16,316 bases of DNA from Actinomycetota bacterium (GTDB lineage: Bacteria; Actinomycetota; Actinomycetes; Nanopelagicales; Nanopelagicaceae): NCBI GenBank assembly GCA_947490605.1, contig CANLHE010000004.1, forward strand, positions 1 through 16,316. Direction: 5' to 3'. Shown one piece after another: positions 8,402-14,967 of the stretch. The first letter of the stretch is position 1. Each line of letters starts with the position of its first letter. The translations under genes were made by a program, and so were the position numbers. The notes beneath the pieces were generated by a model. The model was not told the origin of the DNA. It was given only the letters and a program-made list of their open reading frames with translations, and made no database searches.

Positions 8402-9115
8402 TTATTTAGCGCGGTGCAAGCCGGCGCGAACAAGTGAAGCATGCAATCTAATTGATAGTGATGCTAACTCACGTTCAACCTCTTCAGCCCGAGCTTTTGA
8501 ATCAGAACCTTTTTGGCGAAGAAGCGGCGTTGTTACTTGTTCAACTAATCCAATTTCACGATCAGCAGCAGTTTTAAATGCACGAAGATGTCTGGCGCCA
8601 ATACCAAAAGCTGAAATCTCGGCAACTGCCTTAGCAACTGCAAGGCCATCACTGTCGTAATGTCGACCGCGAATTGTTACTAATCCATAAGATTCAATCT
8701 CAGTTAGCTGCTCATCAGTTAGGTTTGAAGCAGCAAGCATTTCAGATCTAGTAAGGCGTAGATCATTATCACTGGCAAATTGGTCAGCGGTTAATACGCC
8801 ATCAGCTGCAGCAAGACGTGGGGTTGCAACTCCACCAACTGCTTTTGCTGGAGTTAAACCACGATCCATTGCATCTAAATTCTCTTTAATTACCTTAAGT
8901 GGCAAATATTGATCGCGTTGAGCAAGCAAAACAAAACGTAATCTTTCTAGATCATTTGTTGTAAATTTACGATATCCGCTTGGGGTACGTTGCGGTTCAA
9001 TTAATCCTTCAGACTCTAGAAATCGGATTTTCGAAATAGTAATATCAGAGAACTCGGAGCGAAGTCTGGTTAAAACTTCACCGATACTTAAATACGCTCG
9101 TGCTGGAACGGCCAT
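8402..9115 (-). CDS. ftsR: MerR-family regulator FtsR (Rv1828-like)
   Basis: A 237-residue MerR-family regulator. Residues about 9-52 form the winged helix-turn-helix (LSIGEVLTRLRSEF, then ISKIRFLESEGLI and the wing TPSGYRKF), followed by a helix with QYLPLKVIKENL. A second, C-terminal helical region (about 115-235) is typical of the Rv1828 group and differs from metal-sensing MerR proteins; no cysteines are visible. In Corynebacterium the orthologue FtsR activates ftsZ; applying that here rests on orthology and on the conserved garA-ftsR-nuclease order. The ATG overlaps the garA stop by one base (TAATG), with GGGGGAT as ribosome binding site 7 bases upstream, indicating translational coupling with garA. 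Confidence 0.9.
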   Translation of the reverse strand: MAVPARAYLSIGEVLTRLRSEFSDITISKIRFLESEGLIEPQRTPSGYRKFTTNDLERLRFVLLAQRDQYLPLKVIKENLDAMDRGLTPAKAVGGVATPRLAAADGVLTADQFASDNDLRLTRSEMLAASNLTDEQLTEIESYGLVTIRGRHYDSDGLAVAKAVAEISAFGIGARHLRAFKTAADREIGLVEQVTTPLLRQKGSDSKARAEEVERELASLSIRLHASLVRAGLHRAK

Positions 9116-9555
9116 TACTTATCCCCCACAAATAGAGTGAAATGGTACTTACCAATCTGAACTTCATCACCAGGATTAATCTTTGATTCACGAACAGCAA
9201 CTGCATTTATATAAGTGCCATTTAAGCTTCCTAGATCTTTGATTGAATAACCATCAGATTTAGAAACTAACGCGTGGGATCTGGAAACGGTGATGTCATC
9301 TAGACATATTTCATTGTTAATATCTCTACCAATTTTAACTTCAGCACCATCTAGAAGATATCTGCCGCCAATTCCAGCACCTTTCAGCGCTAACAGAATT
9401 CCAACACCACTTGGCAACTTACTAACGACATCTTGTTGCTCATTTGATAATGATTTATAAAGTTCATCAGTTCTAACTGATTGAGGAATAGCGCGTAATT
9501 GACGAAGATTAAGCGTTGAGGTTAGGTCATTTGGCGGTGTTACTTTGTCTGCCAT
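9115..9555 (-). CDS. garA: FHA-domain metabolic switch protein GarA/OdhI
   Basis: A small cytoplasmic FHA protein that, in mycobacteria and corynebacteria, binds and inhibits 2-oxoglutarate dehydrogenase and affects glutamate metabolism; phosphorylation of its N-terminus releases the targets. This copy has 146 residues. The FHA domain (about 52-142) contains the phosphothreonine-binding residues R77 (in KIGR), S91 and H94 (in VSRSH) and N112 (in SLNGTY). The N-terminal tail holds DLTSTLNL (10-17) in place of the canonical ETTSVF motif. The start chosen is ATG at 9555, preceded by GGGGGAG; a TTG nine codons further upstream is in frame but would put the ribosome binding site inside the gene. 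The next gene, ftsR, overlaps by one base. Orthology is strong from the FHA core and the gcvH-garA-ftsR order; the exact targets here are inferred. Confidence 0.9.
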   Translation of the reverse strand: MADKVTPPNDLTSTLNLRQLRAIPQSVRTDELYKSLSNEQQDVVSKLPSGVGILLALKGAGIGGRYLLDGAEVKIGRDINNEICLDDITVSRSHALVSKSDGYSIKDLGSLNGTYINAVAVRESKINPGDEVQIGKYHFTLFVGDK

Positions 9556-9581
9556 TACTCCCCCAACCGTTATGACCTTCA

Positions 9582-9587
9582 ACTATA
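9582..9587 (-). promoter_or_regulatory. candidate -10 element of a garA promoter
   Basis: TATAGT lies in the 62-bp gap between gcvH and garA, 26 bases before the garA ATG and upstream of its GGGGGAG site. The spacing to a TTGACC-like hexamer at 9616-9621 is too long (28 bases) for a standard pair, so only the -10 call is offered. Confidence 0.3.
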
Positions 9588-9603
9588 GGCTGACACTATT
9601 GCC

Positions 9604-9620
9604 TGACCGAAATATGGTCA
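9604..9620 (-). repeat. short inverted repeat spanning the gcvH stop codon
   Basis: TGACC and GGTCA form a perfect 5-bp stem around a 7-base loop, and the gcvH TGA stop is part of the stem. No T run follows in the gcvH direction, so it does not look like an intrinsic terminator. It may be a weak mRNA 3' structure, an operator for the garA promoter, or chance. Confidence 0.3.
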
Positions 9621-10001
9621 AGCCGTTAGATTTTGGTAATCCTGCGCAGAAAGTAGGGTTTCAGAGAGGGCGGCGCCTGGAATTTCAATCTCAGCAATCC
9701 AGCCTTCACCATAAGGATCAGTATTAATTACCTCAGGGTTTGACTCTAATTTTTTGTTAACTGCAACAACCTTGCCAGTAATTGGGGCATAGATTTCTGA
9801 TACCGATTTAGTTGATTCAACCTCACCGCAAACAGAGTTGGCAGTAACTGAAGAATCTGATTTTGGCAGCTGAATATAAACAATGTCACCTAACGCGCCT
9901 TGCGCAAAATCTGTAATACCAATTCGAAATTTGGTAGGAGTAATCTCCTGAACCCATTCGTGCTCTTTGGTATAGCGCAGATCATCTGGAACTTTTGACA
10001 T
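9618..10001 (-). CDS. gcvH: glycine cleavage system H protein
   Basis: The lipoyl carrier of the glycine cleavage system, which shuttles the aminomethyl group from GcvP to GcvT. It has 127 residues, the usual length, with a full barrel-like lipoyl fold: YTKEHEWV near the start, GITDFAQGALGDIVYIQLP in the middle, and the lipoylated lysine K65 in GEVESTKSVSEIYAP. The C-terminus contains NPEVINTDPYGEGW. ATG overlaps the stop of the upstream phosphatidyltransferase gene by one base (ATAATG), with GGGGAG three bases before it. The same order, gcvH then garA, ftsR and the nuclease gene, is known from mycobacteria. The catalytic partner gcvP is five genes downstream on the same strand. Confidence 0.96.
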   Translation of the reverse strand: MSKVPDDLRYTKEHEWVQEITPTKFRIGITDFAQGALGDIVYIQLPKSDSSVTANSVCGEVESTKSVSEIYAPITGKVVAVNKKLESNPEVINTDPYGEGWIAEIEIPGAALSETLLSAQDYQNLTA

Positions 10002-10555
10002 TATCTCCCCTTTTTAACTGCACTGTGCGATGTTAGCCCTCGATAAAGGTATTGCAAGCCAGTGTAAAAGTATAGTGCCACTCCCCAAATAGCAAAGGCC
10101 CAACCTAAGATTGAACACCATGGACCGATTAAATTAGTATCTTTTAGTAGCAAGAATGGGAATGCATAGAGAAGATTAAATGTGGCAGCCTTACCTAAAT
10201 ATGTTACCTCAAGAAATGGCATTTTCCGAATCTTTTGGTAAATAACTACTAAAAGCAGAATAAAGTCACGAGCAATAATGGCGATTACAAGTGACCAGGG
10301 TAGATAATCTTTACTTGCTAGGGCCAAGATAACGGCGCCGATATACAACCGGTCTACCGATGGATCAAATTTTGCACCAAACTCAGAGGTTTGATTAAGC
10401 GCTCTTGCTACCTTGCCATCTAGATAATCAGTTACGCCACCAACTGCAATCACTATAAAACTAAGCACTGGTTTATCAGCAATTAGAAATAGATACAGAA
10501 ATAGTGGAACTCCTAGCGCTCTAAGTAGAGTCAGCGCATTTGGAATATTAATCAT
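10001..10555 (-). CDS. CDP-alcohol phosphatidyltransferase (probable phosphatidylglycerophosphate synthase)
   Basis: A 184-residue integral membrane enzyme that transfers a phosphatidyl group from CDP-diacylglycerol to an alcohol, with metal ions as cofactors. The full family signature is present, Dx2DGx2ARx8Gx3Dx3D, at D43, D46, G47, A50, R51, G60, D64 and D68 in the ATG numbering. Several hydrophobic segments follow, and the C-terminus is basic. The acceptor is not settled by the motif: glycerol-3-phosphate (PgsA-like) is most likely from similarity and from pgsA2 (Rv1822) lying near gcvH in mycobacteria, but a cardiolipin-synthase type is possible. The ATG at 10555 has AAGGA eight bases upstream; the GTG at 10561 is too close to that site. 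The gene overlaps the end of cmk-der by 8 bp, so they are probably coupled. Confidence 0.85.
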   Translation of the reverse strand: MINIPNALTLLRALGVPLFLYLFLIADKPVLSFIVIAVGGVTDYLDGKVARALNQTSEFGAKFDPSVDRLYIGAVILALASKDYLPWSLVIAIIARDFILLLVVIYQKIRKMPFLEVTYLGKAATFNLLYAFPFLLLKDTNLIGPWCSILGWAFAIWGVALYFYTGLQYLYRGLTSHSAVKKGR

Positions 10556-12518
10556 TGTCACGATCCTTCAGTTTAACTGCCACCTCGATTGGAGTTCCAT
10601 CAAAGCCAAACTCCTCTCGCAAACGCCTTTCAATAAATCTGCGGTAGGCAGTTTCAAGAAATCCAGTAGCAAAAACAACAAACTTTGGCGGACAAGTTCC
10701 AGCCTGGGTCGCAAATTTAATCTTAGGCTGCTTGCCAGAACGAACCGGCGGCGGGTTTGCCCCTACCAATTCACCCAAGAATGCATTCAACTTTGCGGTT
10801 GGAATTCTCTTCTCCCAATTTGTTAGGGCAGTTCTAAGAGCCGGAGCTAGGCGATCTCGATGCCAGCCAGTTTTTGCTGAAAGGTTTACTCGCTGAGCCC
10901 ATGGGTATCGCTCAAGCTGGCGCTCGATCTCTTTATCTAAAACTAATTGACGCTCTTCATCTACTAAATCCCACTTATTCATTACTACTACTAATGCTTT
11001 ACCAGCCTCATCTGCCATACTGACAATTCGAATATCCTGTTCAGTTAAAATTTGGGAAGCATCAAATATAACTAGCGCGACCTCTGCTCGTTCAAGTGCA
11101 ATCTGAGTTCGAAGTGATGCGTAGTAATCAGTGCCACTAGCTTGGTGAGCTCGACGACGAATTCCGGCGGTGTCGATAAATCTCCAAGTTGATCCACCAA
11201 ATTCAATTAACTCATCAACTGCATCTCTGGTTGTTCCTTCAGCATCATCTACTAATACTCGTGGGGCGCCGGCTAAAACATTTAACAAACTTGATTTACC
11301 AACATTTGGCCGGCCAACCAATGCAACTCTTCTAAAACCATCATCTACCTGCTCAGAGCCAACCTCAGGAAGTTGAGCAATAAGTAAATCAAGTAAATCA
11401 CCACTGCCTCTACCGTGCAGCGCTGATACAAATCGTGGTTCGCCTAACCCTAAATTCCATAATGCATACCCATCTGCTTCATCCTCGGCGTTATCAATCT
11501 TGTTAGCAACCAAAATAACTTTCTTACCACTTTTGCGAAGCAACTCAACTAATGATTGATCTTCATCTAACGCACCAACCTGAACATCTACTACAAACAT
11601 AACCAGGTCTGCTTCAGCAATTGCTGCTTCAGCACCTGCCGTAATCTTCTCGCTTATTCCCTCTGGTTTAACTTCCCAGCCACCAGTATCAATTAAGAAA
11701 AATCTTCGTCCATTCCACTCAGCTTCATACTTAACCCGATCTCTAGTAACGCCGGGTGTATCTTCGACAATCGCCTCACGTCGACCAATCATTCGATTCA
11801 CTAAAGTAGATTTGCCAACATTAGGCCTACCAATCACAGCAATTGTTGGCAATCCAATTAAATTTCTTTGCTTAAGCCACTTCCAAATTTGATCTGTTAC
11901 CTCTTGTAATGTCAATCTTGTTGAATCAATTACTGCCGCATCATCTGCTTGCATAAGAGGTGAAATCTTCCGTGTTGAATCAATCTCATCTCGGTTCGCT
12001 AATGATTTTCCAACCCCCTCAGAGCCAATGTTTTCGCTCATTTCAAGCTCTCGTCGCTCAGCTCTAGTTGAAATATCTGCGTGCAGATAAATTTTTAATT
12101 GTGCTCCAGGTGCAACTACTGTGCCAATATCCCTGCCTTCAACCACAATACCAATCGGAGCTTCAGCAATATATTTACGCTGCATATCCAGTAATATTTT
12201 TCTTACCCCAACCATTGAACTTATTTGGCTAACTAAATCATTAATTCTTTGAAATCTAATCTCCTCGGAAATATCTTTGCCATCGATATATATTTTTGGA
12301 TCAACTGGGCTTGTATCAAATGTAATCTCATGAGATGTTAATAAATTAATTACTTCCTCTTCCGCCTCTACCTTTTTATCTAACGCAAGGTAGGTAACAG
12401 CGCGATACAAAGCACCAGTATCTAAATAACTCCAATTAGCGCGAAGGGCAATTGCTTTTGCAGTTGATGATTTACCGGATCCGCTTGGACCATCTATTGC
12501 TAAAACCAACCCTGACAT
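10548..12518 (-). CDS. cmk-der: fused cytidylate kinase and ribosome-assembly GTPase Der (EngA)
   Basis: A 656-residue bifunctional protein. Residues 1-215 are cytidylate kinase, which phosphorylates CMP and dCMP: P-loop GPSGSGKSS (10-18), LDTGALYRA (32-40) and EGRDIGTVV (127-135). After a linker of fewer than ten residues, the EngA/Der GTPase, needed for 50S subunit maturation, runs from about 224 to the end. GTPase domain 1 has GRPNVGKS (230-237), DTGG (277-280) and NKID (339-342). Domain 2 has GRPNVGKS (402-409), DTAG (449-452), NKWD (514-517) and SAK (547-549). A KH-like domain closes the protein (about 560-652). No stop or frame change separates the halves. Some other actinobacteria have the same fusion; in mycobacteria the two genes are adjacent but separate. 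The ATG has no ribosome binding site; TAGACT ends seven bases upstream. Confidence 0.95.
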   Translation of the reverse strand: MSGLVLAIDGPSGSGKSSTAKAIALRANWSYLDTGALYRAVTYLALDKKVEAEEEVINLLTSHEITFDTSPVDPKIYIDGKDISEEIRFQRINDLVSQISSMVGVRKILLDMQRKYIAEAPIGIVVEGRDIGTVVAPGAQLKIYLHADISTRAERRELEMSENIGSEGVGKSLANRDEIDSTRKISPLMQADDAAVIDSTRLTLQEVTDQIWKWLKQRNLIGLPTIAVIGRPNVGKSTLVNRMIGRREAIVEDTPGVTRDRVKYEAEWNGRRFFLIDTGGWEVKPEGISEKITAGAEAAIAEADLVMFVVDVQVGALDEDQSLVELLRKSGKKVILVANKIDNAEDEADGYALWNLGLGEPRFVSALHGRGSGDLLDLLIAQLPEVGSEQVDDGFRRVALVGRPNVGKSSLLNVLAGAPRVLVDDAEGTTRDAVDELIEFGGSTWRFIDTAGIRRRAHQASGTDYYASLRTQIALERAEVALVIFDASQILTEQDIRIVSMADEAGKALVVVMNKWDLVDEERQLVLDKEIERQLERYPWAQRVNLSAKTGWHRDRLAPALRTALTNWEKRIPTAKLNAFLGELVGANPPPVRSGKQPKIKFATQAGTCPPKFVVFATGFLETAYRRFIERRLREEFGFDGTPIEVAVKLKDRDND

Positions 12519-12525
12519 GAGCGTA

Positions 12526-12531
12526 AGTCTA
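12526..12531 (-). promoter_or_regulatory. candidate -10 element just before cmk-der
   Basis: TAGACT (TANNNT class) ends 7 bases before the cmk-der ATG, and no Shine-Dalgarno sequence is present, as expected for a leaderless transcript. It abuts the arm of the inverted repeat at 12530-12549. There is no clear -35 box, so the call is tentative. Confidence 0.25.
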
Positions 12532-12549
12532 TCTTTGCCAGTAAAGATA
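12530..12549 (-). repeat. 7-bp inverted repeat between tyrA and cmk-der
   Basis: TATCTTT and AAAGATA flank a 6-base loop in the 32-bp gap between the tyrA stop and the cmk-der start. There is no T run after it, so it is not a standard terminator. It lies exactly where a promoter upstream region or an mRNA-processing structure would be. Confidence 0.4.
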
Positions 12550-12550
12550 T

Positions 12551-13612
12551 TTATCGATTTTTAGCTGGATGCACCTTAAAACCTAGTTTTTCTAAGTGAT
12601 CAGAAAGTTTTGCGCAATCCGCGCTTGAAAGTGCCAGCGTGATTAAGCCAGTCTCCTGCCCTGGTGAGTGCTCAATACTTAAATCCTCAATATTTACAGC
12701 AACTTTGGCACACTCATTAAAAATTCTCGCTAATTCACCAGGCTTATCATCAATCACAATTGGCAAAAATGAATACTCTCGAGCTTTAGCGCCATGCTTA
12801 CCAGGTATTTTTGCTTTTCCAGATTTACCTTTGGTAAGAAAATCTCGCATCTTTTCAGCATTATTTTGAGATAAATTTTCTTGAACTGCTTCTATTTGCG
12901 AAACTAACTCTGAAATAATTGGAGTTAATCGTTGCCGATTTTCTAGAAGTATCTGACTCCATAATTTTGAATCAGCATCTGCTAACCGGGTTAAATCTCG
13001 TAAGCCTTGGCCTGATAAATTTAATTTTTCCTCTGAAATATTCAGTAAAGATGCAGCTAGTGCGGTACTTAAAATCTGTGGAATATGAGAGATTTTTGCA
13101 ACTATCTCATCATGTTCAGAGGCACTCATCCAATAGACACTTCCACCACAAATTGAGATCAATTCCGAAGCAATCTCCTTAGCTTTCTTACTACTCTTGC
13201 TCTCATCAATAGCTATCCAGGCCCGGCCAGTGAAAAGATCTGCTCTGGCACTTTGCGCACCACTCATCTCCCGTCCTGCCATCGGATGTAATGAAACGAA
13301 ATTTGTAGCGTTATCTGATAATTCTGCAACCTTAAGTAGAAGATCAGACTTTACGCTAGCTAAATCACAAACTATCGATGATTGGTTTGCATTCAATTGT
13401 TTAATAACTTCACTTTGATTAACATCGATTGACACTGCAACAATAATTAGATCTGGAGTTGATATTGGCGTGCTTTTAACTAGATCCTGAGCTAATTTGG
13501 CGGTATTAGGGTTAATATCGACCATCTCAACATTAATACCGGCAGCTTTTAGACATAACCCAATTGAGGTACCGATCAAACCGGAGCCAACAATGCGTAC
13601 TGAGCTAATCAT
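12551..13612 (-). CDS. tyrA: prephenate dehydrogenase with ACT domain
   Basis: A 353-residue enzyme that oxidatively decarboxylates prephenate to 4-hydroxyphenylpyruvate, the committed step to tyrosine. The N-terminal Rossmann domain has GSGLIG (9-14) and an acidic D32 at the end of the second strand, pointing to NAD+. The prephenate-binding HPMAGRE segment follows (109-115, H109). The helical dimerisation domain occupies about 160-260. A C-terminal ACT domain (about 279-350, [20 protein letters not shown]) is likely to sense tyrosine or another aromatic amino acid. ATG lies 5 bp after the aroH stop, with no obvious ribosome binding site, suggesting coupling. AroH supplies prephenate directly, so the pair forms a two-step branch. 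Arogenate as alternative substrate cannot be excluded from the sequence. Confidence 0.93.
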   Translation of the reverse strand: MISSVRIVGSGLIGTSIGLCLKAAGINVEMVDINPNTAKLAQDLVKSTPISTPDLIIVAVSIDVNQSEVIKQLNANQSSIVCDLASVKSDLLLKVAELSDNATNFVSLHPMAGREMSGAQSARADLFTGRAWIAIDESKSSKKAKEIASELISICGGSVYWMSASEHDEIVAKISHIPQILSTALAASLLNISEEKLNLSGQGLRDLTRLADADSKLWSQILLENRQRLTPIISELVSQIEAVQENLSQNNAEKMRDFLTKGKSGKAKIPGKHGAKAREYSFLPIVIDDKPGELARIFNECAKVAVNIEDLSIEHSPGQETGLITLALSSADCAKLSDHLEKLGFKVHPAKNR

Positions 13613-13617
13613 TTAAG

Positions 13618-13980
13618 TTATTGCGCTAAATCTTTACGTAATACCGCAGCACCTCGAAGATAAACATGCTTTATATCGGCTAAATCTCGGTCTAGGTGGG
13701 CGTGCATAAGCACTCTAACTACCTTTGGTAGTGAACCCTTTACATCTATCTCAACCGCACACAGCAGCGGCACACTCCCAAGCCCAATCTTTCGAGCAGC
13801 CACAGCAGGAAACTCAGAGGTTAGATCCGGAGTGGAGGTAAGGATGATTGAGATTAGATCATCAGTTTTAACGCCGTTGGCTGAGAGCATTTCAGAGAGC
13901 AACTGACTGACGGCATCGATCATCTCCGCAGATGAGTCTGTCTCTAGCTGGGTAGCTCCCCTGATTCCTCGCACGCGCAT
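13618..13980 (-). CDS. aroH: chorismate mutase, AroH type
   Basis: A monofunctional chorismate mutase of the trimeric AroH class, converting chorismate to prephenate. It has 120 residues, close to the 127 of Bacillus subtilis AroH. The known active-site set can be placed with at most a one-residue shift: R7 (RGIRGAT), R63 (AARKIG), E77 (AVEIDV), R89 (VVRVLMH), Y107 (HVYLRGA) and R115. Its product feeds TyrA, encoded 5 bp downstream. The ATG has no ribosome binding site; a TACTAT hexamer ends exactly 6 bases before it, matching a leaderless start. Upstream lies the 247-bp AT-rich gap with repeated motifs, the largest non-coding stretch in the window, so expression of aroH-tyrA and possibly cmk-der may be controlled there. 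Confidence 0.94.
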   Translation of the reverse strand: MRVRGIRGATQLETDSSAEMIDAVSQLLSEMLSANGVKTDDLISIILTSTPDLTSEFPAVAARKIGLGSVPLLCAVEIDVKGSLPKVVRVLMHAHLDRDLADIKHVYLRGAAVLRKDLAQ

Positions 13981-13986
13981 TTAGCA

Positions 13987-13992
13987 ATAGTA
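13987..13992 (-). promoter_or_regulatory. candidate -10 element of a leaderless aroH promoter
   Basis: TACTAT (TANNNT) is followed by six bases and then the aroH ATG. With normal spacing, transcription would begin at or next to the A of the ATG. No Shine-Dalgarno sequence is present. No good -35 hexamer is seen. Confidence 0.4.
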
Positions 13993-14114
13993 CCGACTCA
14001 TAACTCATTGATGATTGAGGTTAAATCATTAAATATAGATGTCGCTTTATTGTGAAACCGAGATATTAAAAAACGATTTATAGAGAAATACCTTTTTAGG
14101 TTAACCGCATAAAT

Positions 14115-14128
14115 ATCAATATATTGAT
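14115..14128. repeat. perfect 14-bp palindrome ATCAATATATTGAT
   Basis: Fully self-complementary; the outer GAT overlaps the start of the GATTTAT copy at 14126. Its centre is 80 bp from that of the other 14-bp palindrome. The form is that of a dimeric regulator site, but no known operator consensus is recognised. Confidence 0.55.
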
Positions 14129-14194
14129 TTATCGGTCGTAATTGAAGCGTAGGAAAGTCGATTTATAGGTATTAGGTGAGAGGCTATAAAATAG

Positions 14195-14208
14195 ATTTAT
14201 CGATAAAT
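14195..14208. repeat. perfect 14-bp palindrome ATTTATCGATAAAT
   Basis: Fully self-complementary; it includes all but the first base of the GATTTAT copy at 14194-14200 and its inverted partner. It is flanked by the 10-bp direct repeat AAATAGATTT (14189-14198 and 14205-14214), so this 26-bp segment has both direct and inverted symmetry. Confidence 0.6.
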
Positions 14209-14209
14209 A

Positions 14210-14224
14210 GATTTTAATAAAATC
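14210..14224 (-). repeat. inverted repeat just after the rluB stop
   Basis: GATTTT and AAAATC form a 6-bp stem with a 3-base loop, four bases beyond the rluB coding region. In the rluB direction it is followed by TATTTATC rather than a T run. It could act as a weak AT-rich terminator for the scpA-scpB-rluB transcript or be part of the regulatory array. Confidence 0.3.
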
Positions 14225-14227
14225 GGT

Positions 14228-14962
14228 TTATTTATTTAACTTTAAAAGGGCAAACAGATTTGTCATCTCTTGTGAATTTAACACCCTATGGCGACCAGCC
14301 TTCATATCTCCCAGATTGATCGGCCCGAAGTCTAGGCGAATCAGCCTGAGCACCTTAAGGCCGAGGGATTCAATCAACCGCCGGATAATATGAAAGCGAC
14401 CTTCATGAATTGTTATCTCTACCCAGTGGTGGTTCTTGCTAACCGCTCTGGCATGGACAACCTTCATAGCTCGAGCCAATCCATCTTCAAGTCTTACCCC
14501 CTGCAAAAGCTGGTCGGACATCTGCTTATTAAACTCCCCTTCAACCTCAACTAAATATCGCTTTTCTAAACCATATGAAGGATGAGTTGCTCGATGGGCT
14601 AGATCCCCATCATTAGTTAGCAGGATTATTCCTTCTGAATCTTTATCTAATCTGCCAACGTGATAAAGCCGATCTTTTCGATCTTTAAAGTAATCACCTA
14701 AATTAGCGCGACCTTCTGGATCTGACATGGTTGAAATAATGCCCGCTGGTTTATGAAAGGCAAGGTAAGTCTTAGACTTATTTATACTTAAACTCTCACC
14801 ATCGACTTTAACGTCATTAATTTCCGGATCATACTTACCACCGAGCTCAATAATGATTTGACCATCAACACTTACGCGACCTTCAAGAATTAATTGGTCA
14901 GCAGCACGCCTACTGGCAATGCCAGCATCGGCAATAATTTTATTTAAACGAGAAAGGCTCAC
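14228..14962 (-). CDS. rluB: 23S rRNA pseudouridine synthase, RluB/RsuA family
   Basis: A 244-residue pseudouridine synthase, probably modifying 23S rRNA (U2605 in E. coli numbering), although RsuA-type 16S activity cannot be ruled out. Residues 1-58 form an S4 RNA-binding domain (RLNKIIADAGIASRRAADQL). The catalytic domain follows with HKPAGIISTMSD, the catalytic aspartate D106 in GRLDKDSEG, and the EGRFHIIRRLIESLG motif near 195. The start is GTG; an ATG four bases upstream is out of frame. No ribosome binding site is visible, and TAAACT ends five bases before the GTG. It follows scpB by 43 bp. The scpA-scpB-rluB order is widely conserved in Gram-positive bacteria, which supports RluB over other family members. 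Confidence 0.92.
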   Translation of the reverse strand: MSLSRLNKIIADAGIASRRAADQLILEGRVSVDGQIIIELGGKYDPEINDVKVDGESLSINKSKTYLAFHKPAGIISTMSDPEGRANLGDYFKDRKDRLYHVGRLDKDSEGIILLTNDGDLAHRATHPSYGLEKRYLVEVEGEFNKQMSDQLLQGVRLEDGLARAMKVVHARAVSKNHHWVEITIHEGRFHIIRRLIESLGLKVLRLIRLDFGPINLGDMKAGRHRVLNSQEMTNLFALLKLNK

Positions 14963-14967
14963 GCATA

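Larger units (their letters stand above)
13981..14227. promoter_or_regulatory. AT-rich gap with repeated motif array and palindromes before aroH
   Basis: By hand count this 247-bp stretch is about 71 percent A+T. It contains four exact copies of GATTTAT on the plus strand (starting at 14075, 14126, 14160 and 14194; ATAAATC in the aroH direction). Two near copies, GCTTTAT at 14044 and GGTTTAT at 14225, extend the series. It also holds two perfect 14-bp palindromes (14115-14128 and 14195-14208), an inverted repeat GATTTT / AAAATC (14210-14224), and a 10-bp direct repeat AAATAGATTT (14189 and 14205). No ORF of note, tRNA, T-box or known riboswitch is recognised. The most likely role is an upstream regulatory region for aroH-tyrA; the binding factor is unknown. 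An AT-rich spacer binding a nucleoid protein, or an unrecognised small RNA, are alternatives. Confidence 0.5.

Noticed and set aside
11845..11875. Possible internal start for a separate Der protein within the fusion
   Set aside because: In-frame TTG and GTG codons occur near the domain junction, but no ribosome binding site precedes them and the frame is continuous, so a single fused product is the simpler reading.
11170..13418. Several plus-strand frames of 68 to 87 codons opposite cmk-der and tyrA
   Set aside because: All are antisense shadows of genes with complete motif sets; none shows a family signature.
14011..14055. A 14-codon plus-strand peptide frame in the AT-rich gap
   Set aside because: There is no ribosome binding site, no plus-strand gene follows for it to regulate as a leader peptide, and the composition is not enriched for any regulatory amino acid.
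13981..14227. T-box or other aromatic amino-acid riboswitch before aroH
   Set aside because: No T-box sequence, specifier stem or strong terminator/antiterminator pair was found, and the likely start of aroH transcription is at its ATG, leaving no leader RNA.
13981..14227. Replication origin, parS or dif site near scpA/scpB
   Set aside because: No DnaA boxes, no parS palindrome of the TGTTTCACGTGAAACA type and no dif-like sequence were seen; the AT-rich repeats alone are not evidence of an origin.
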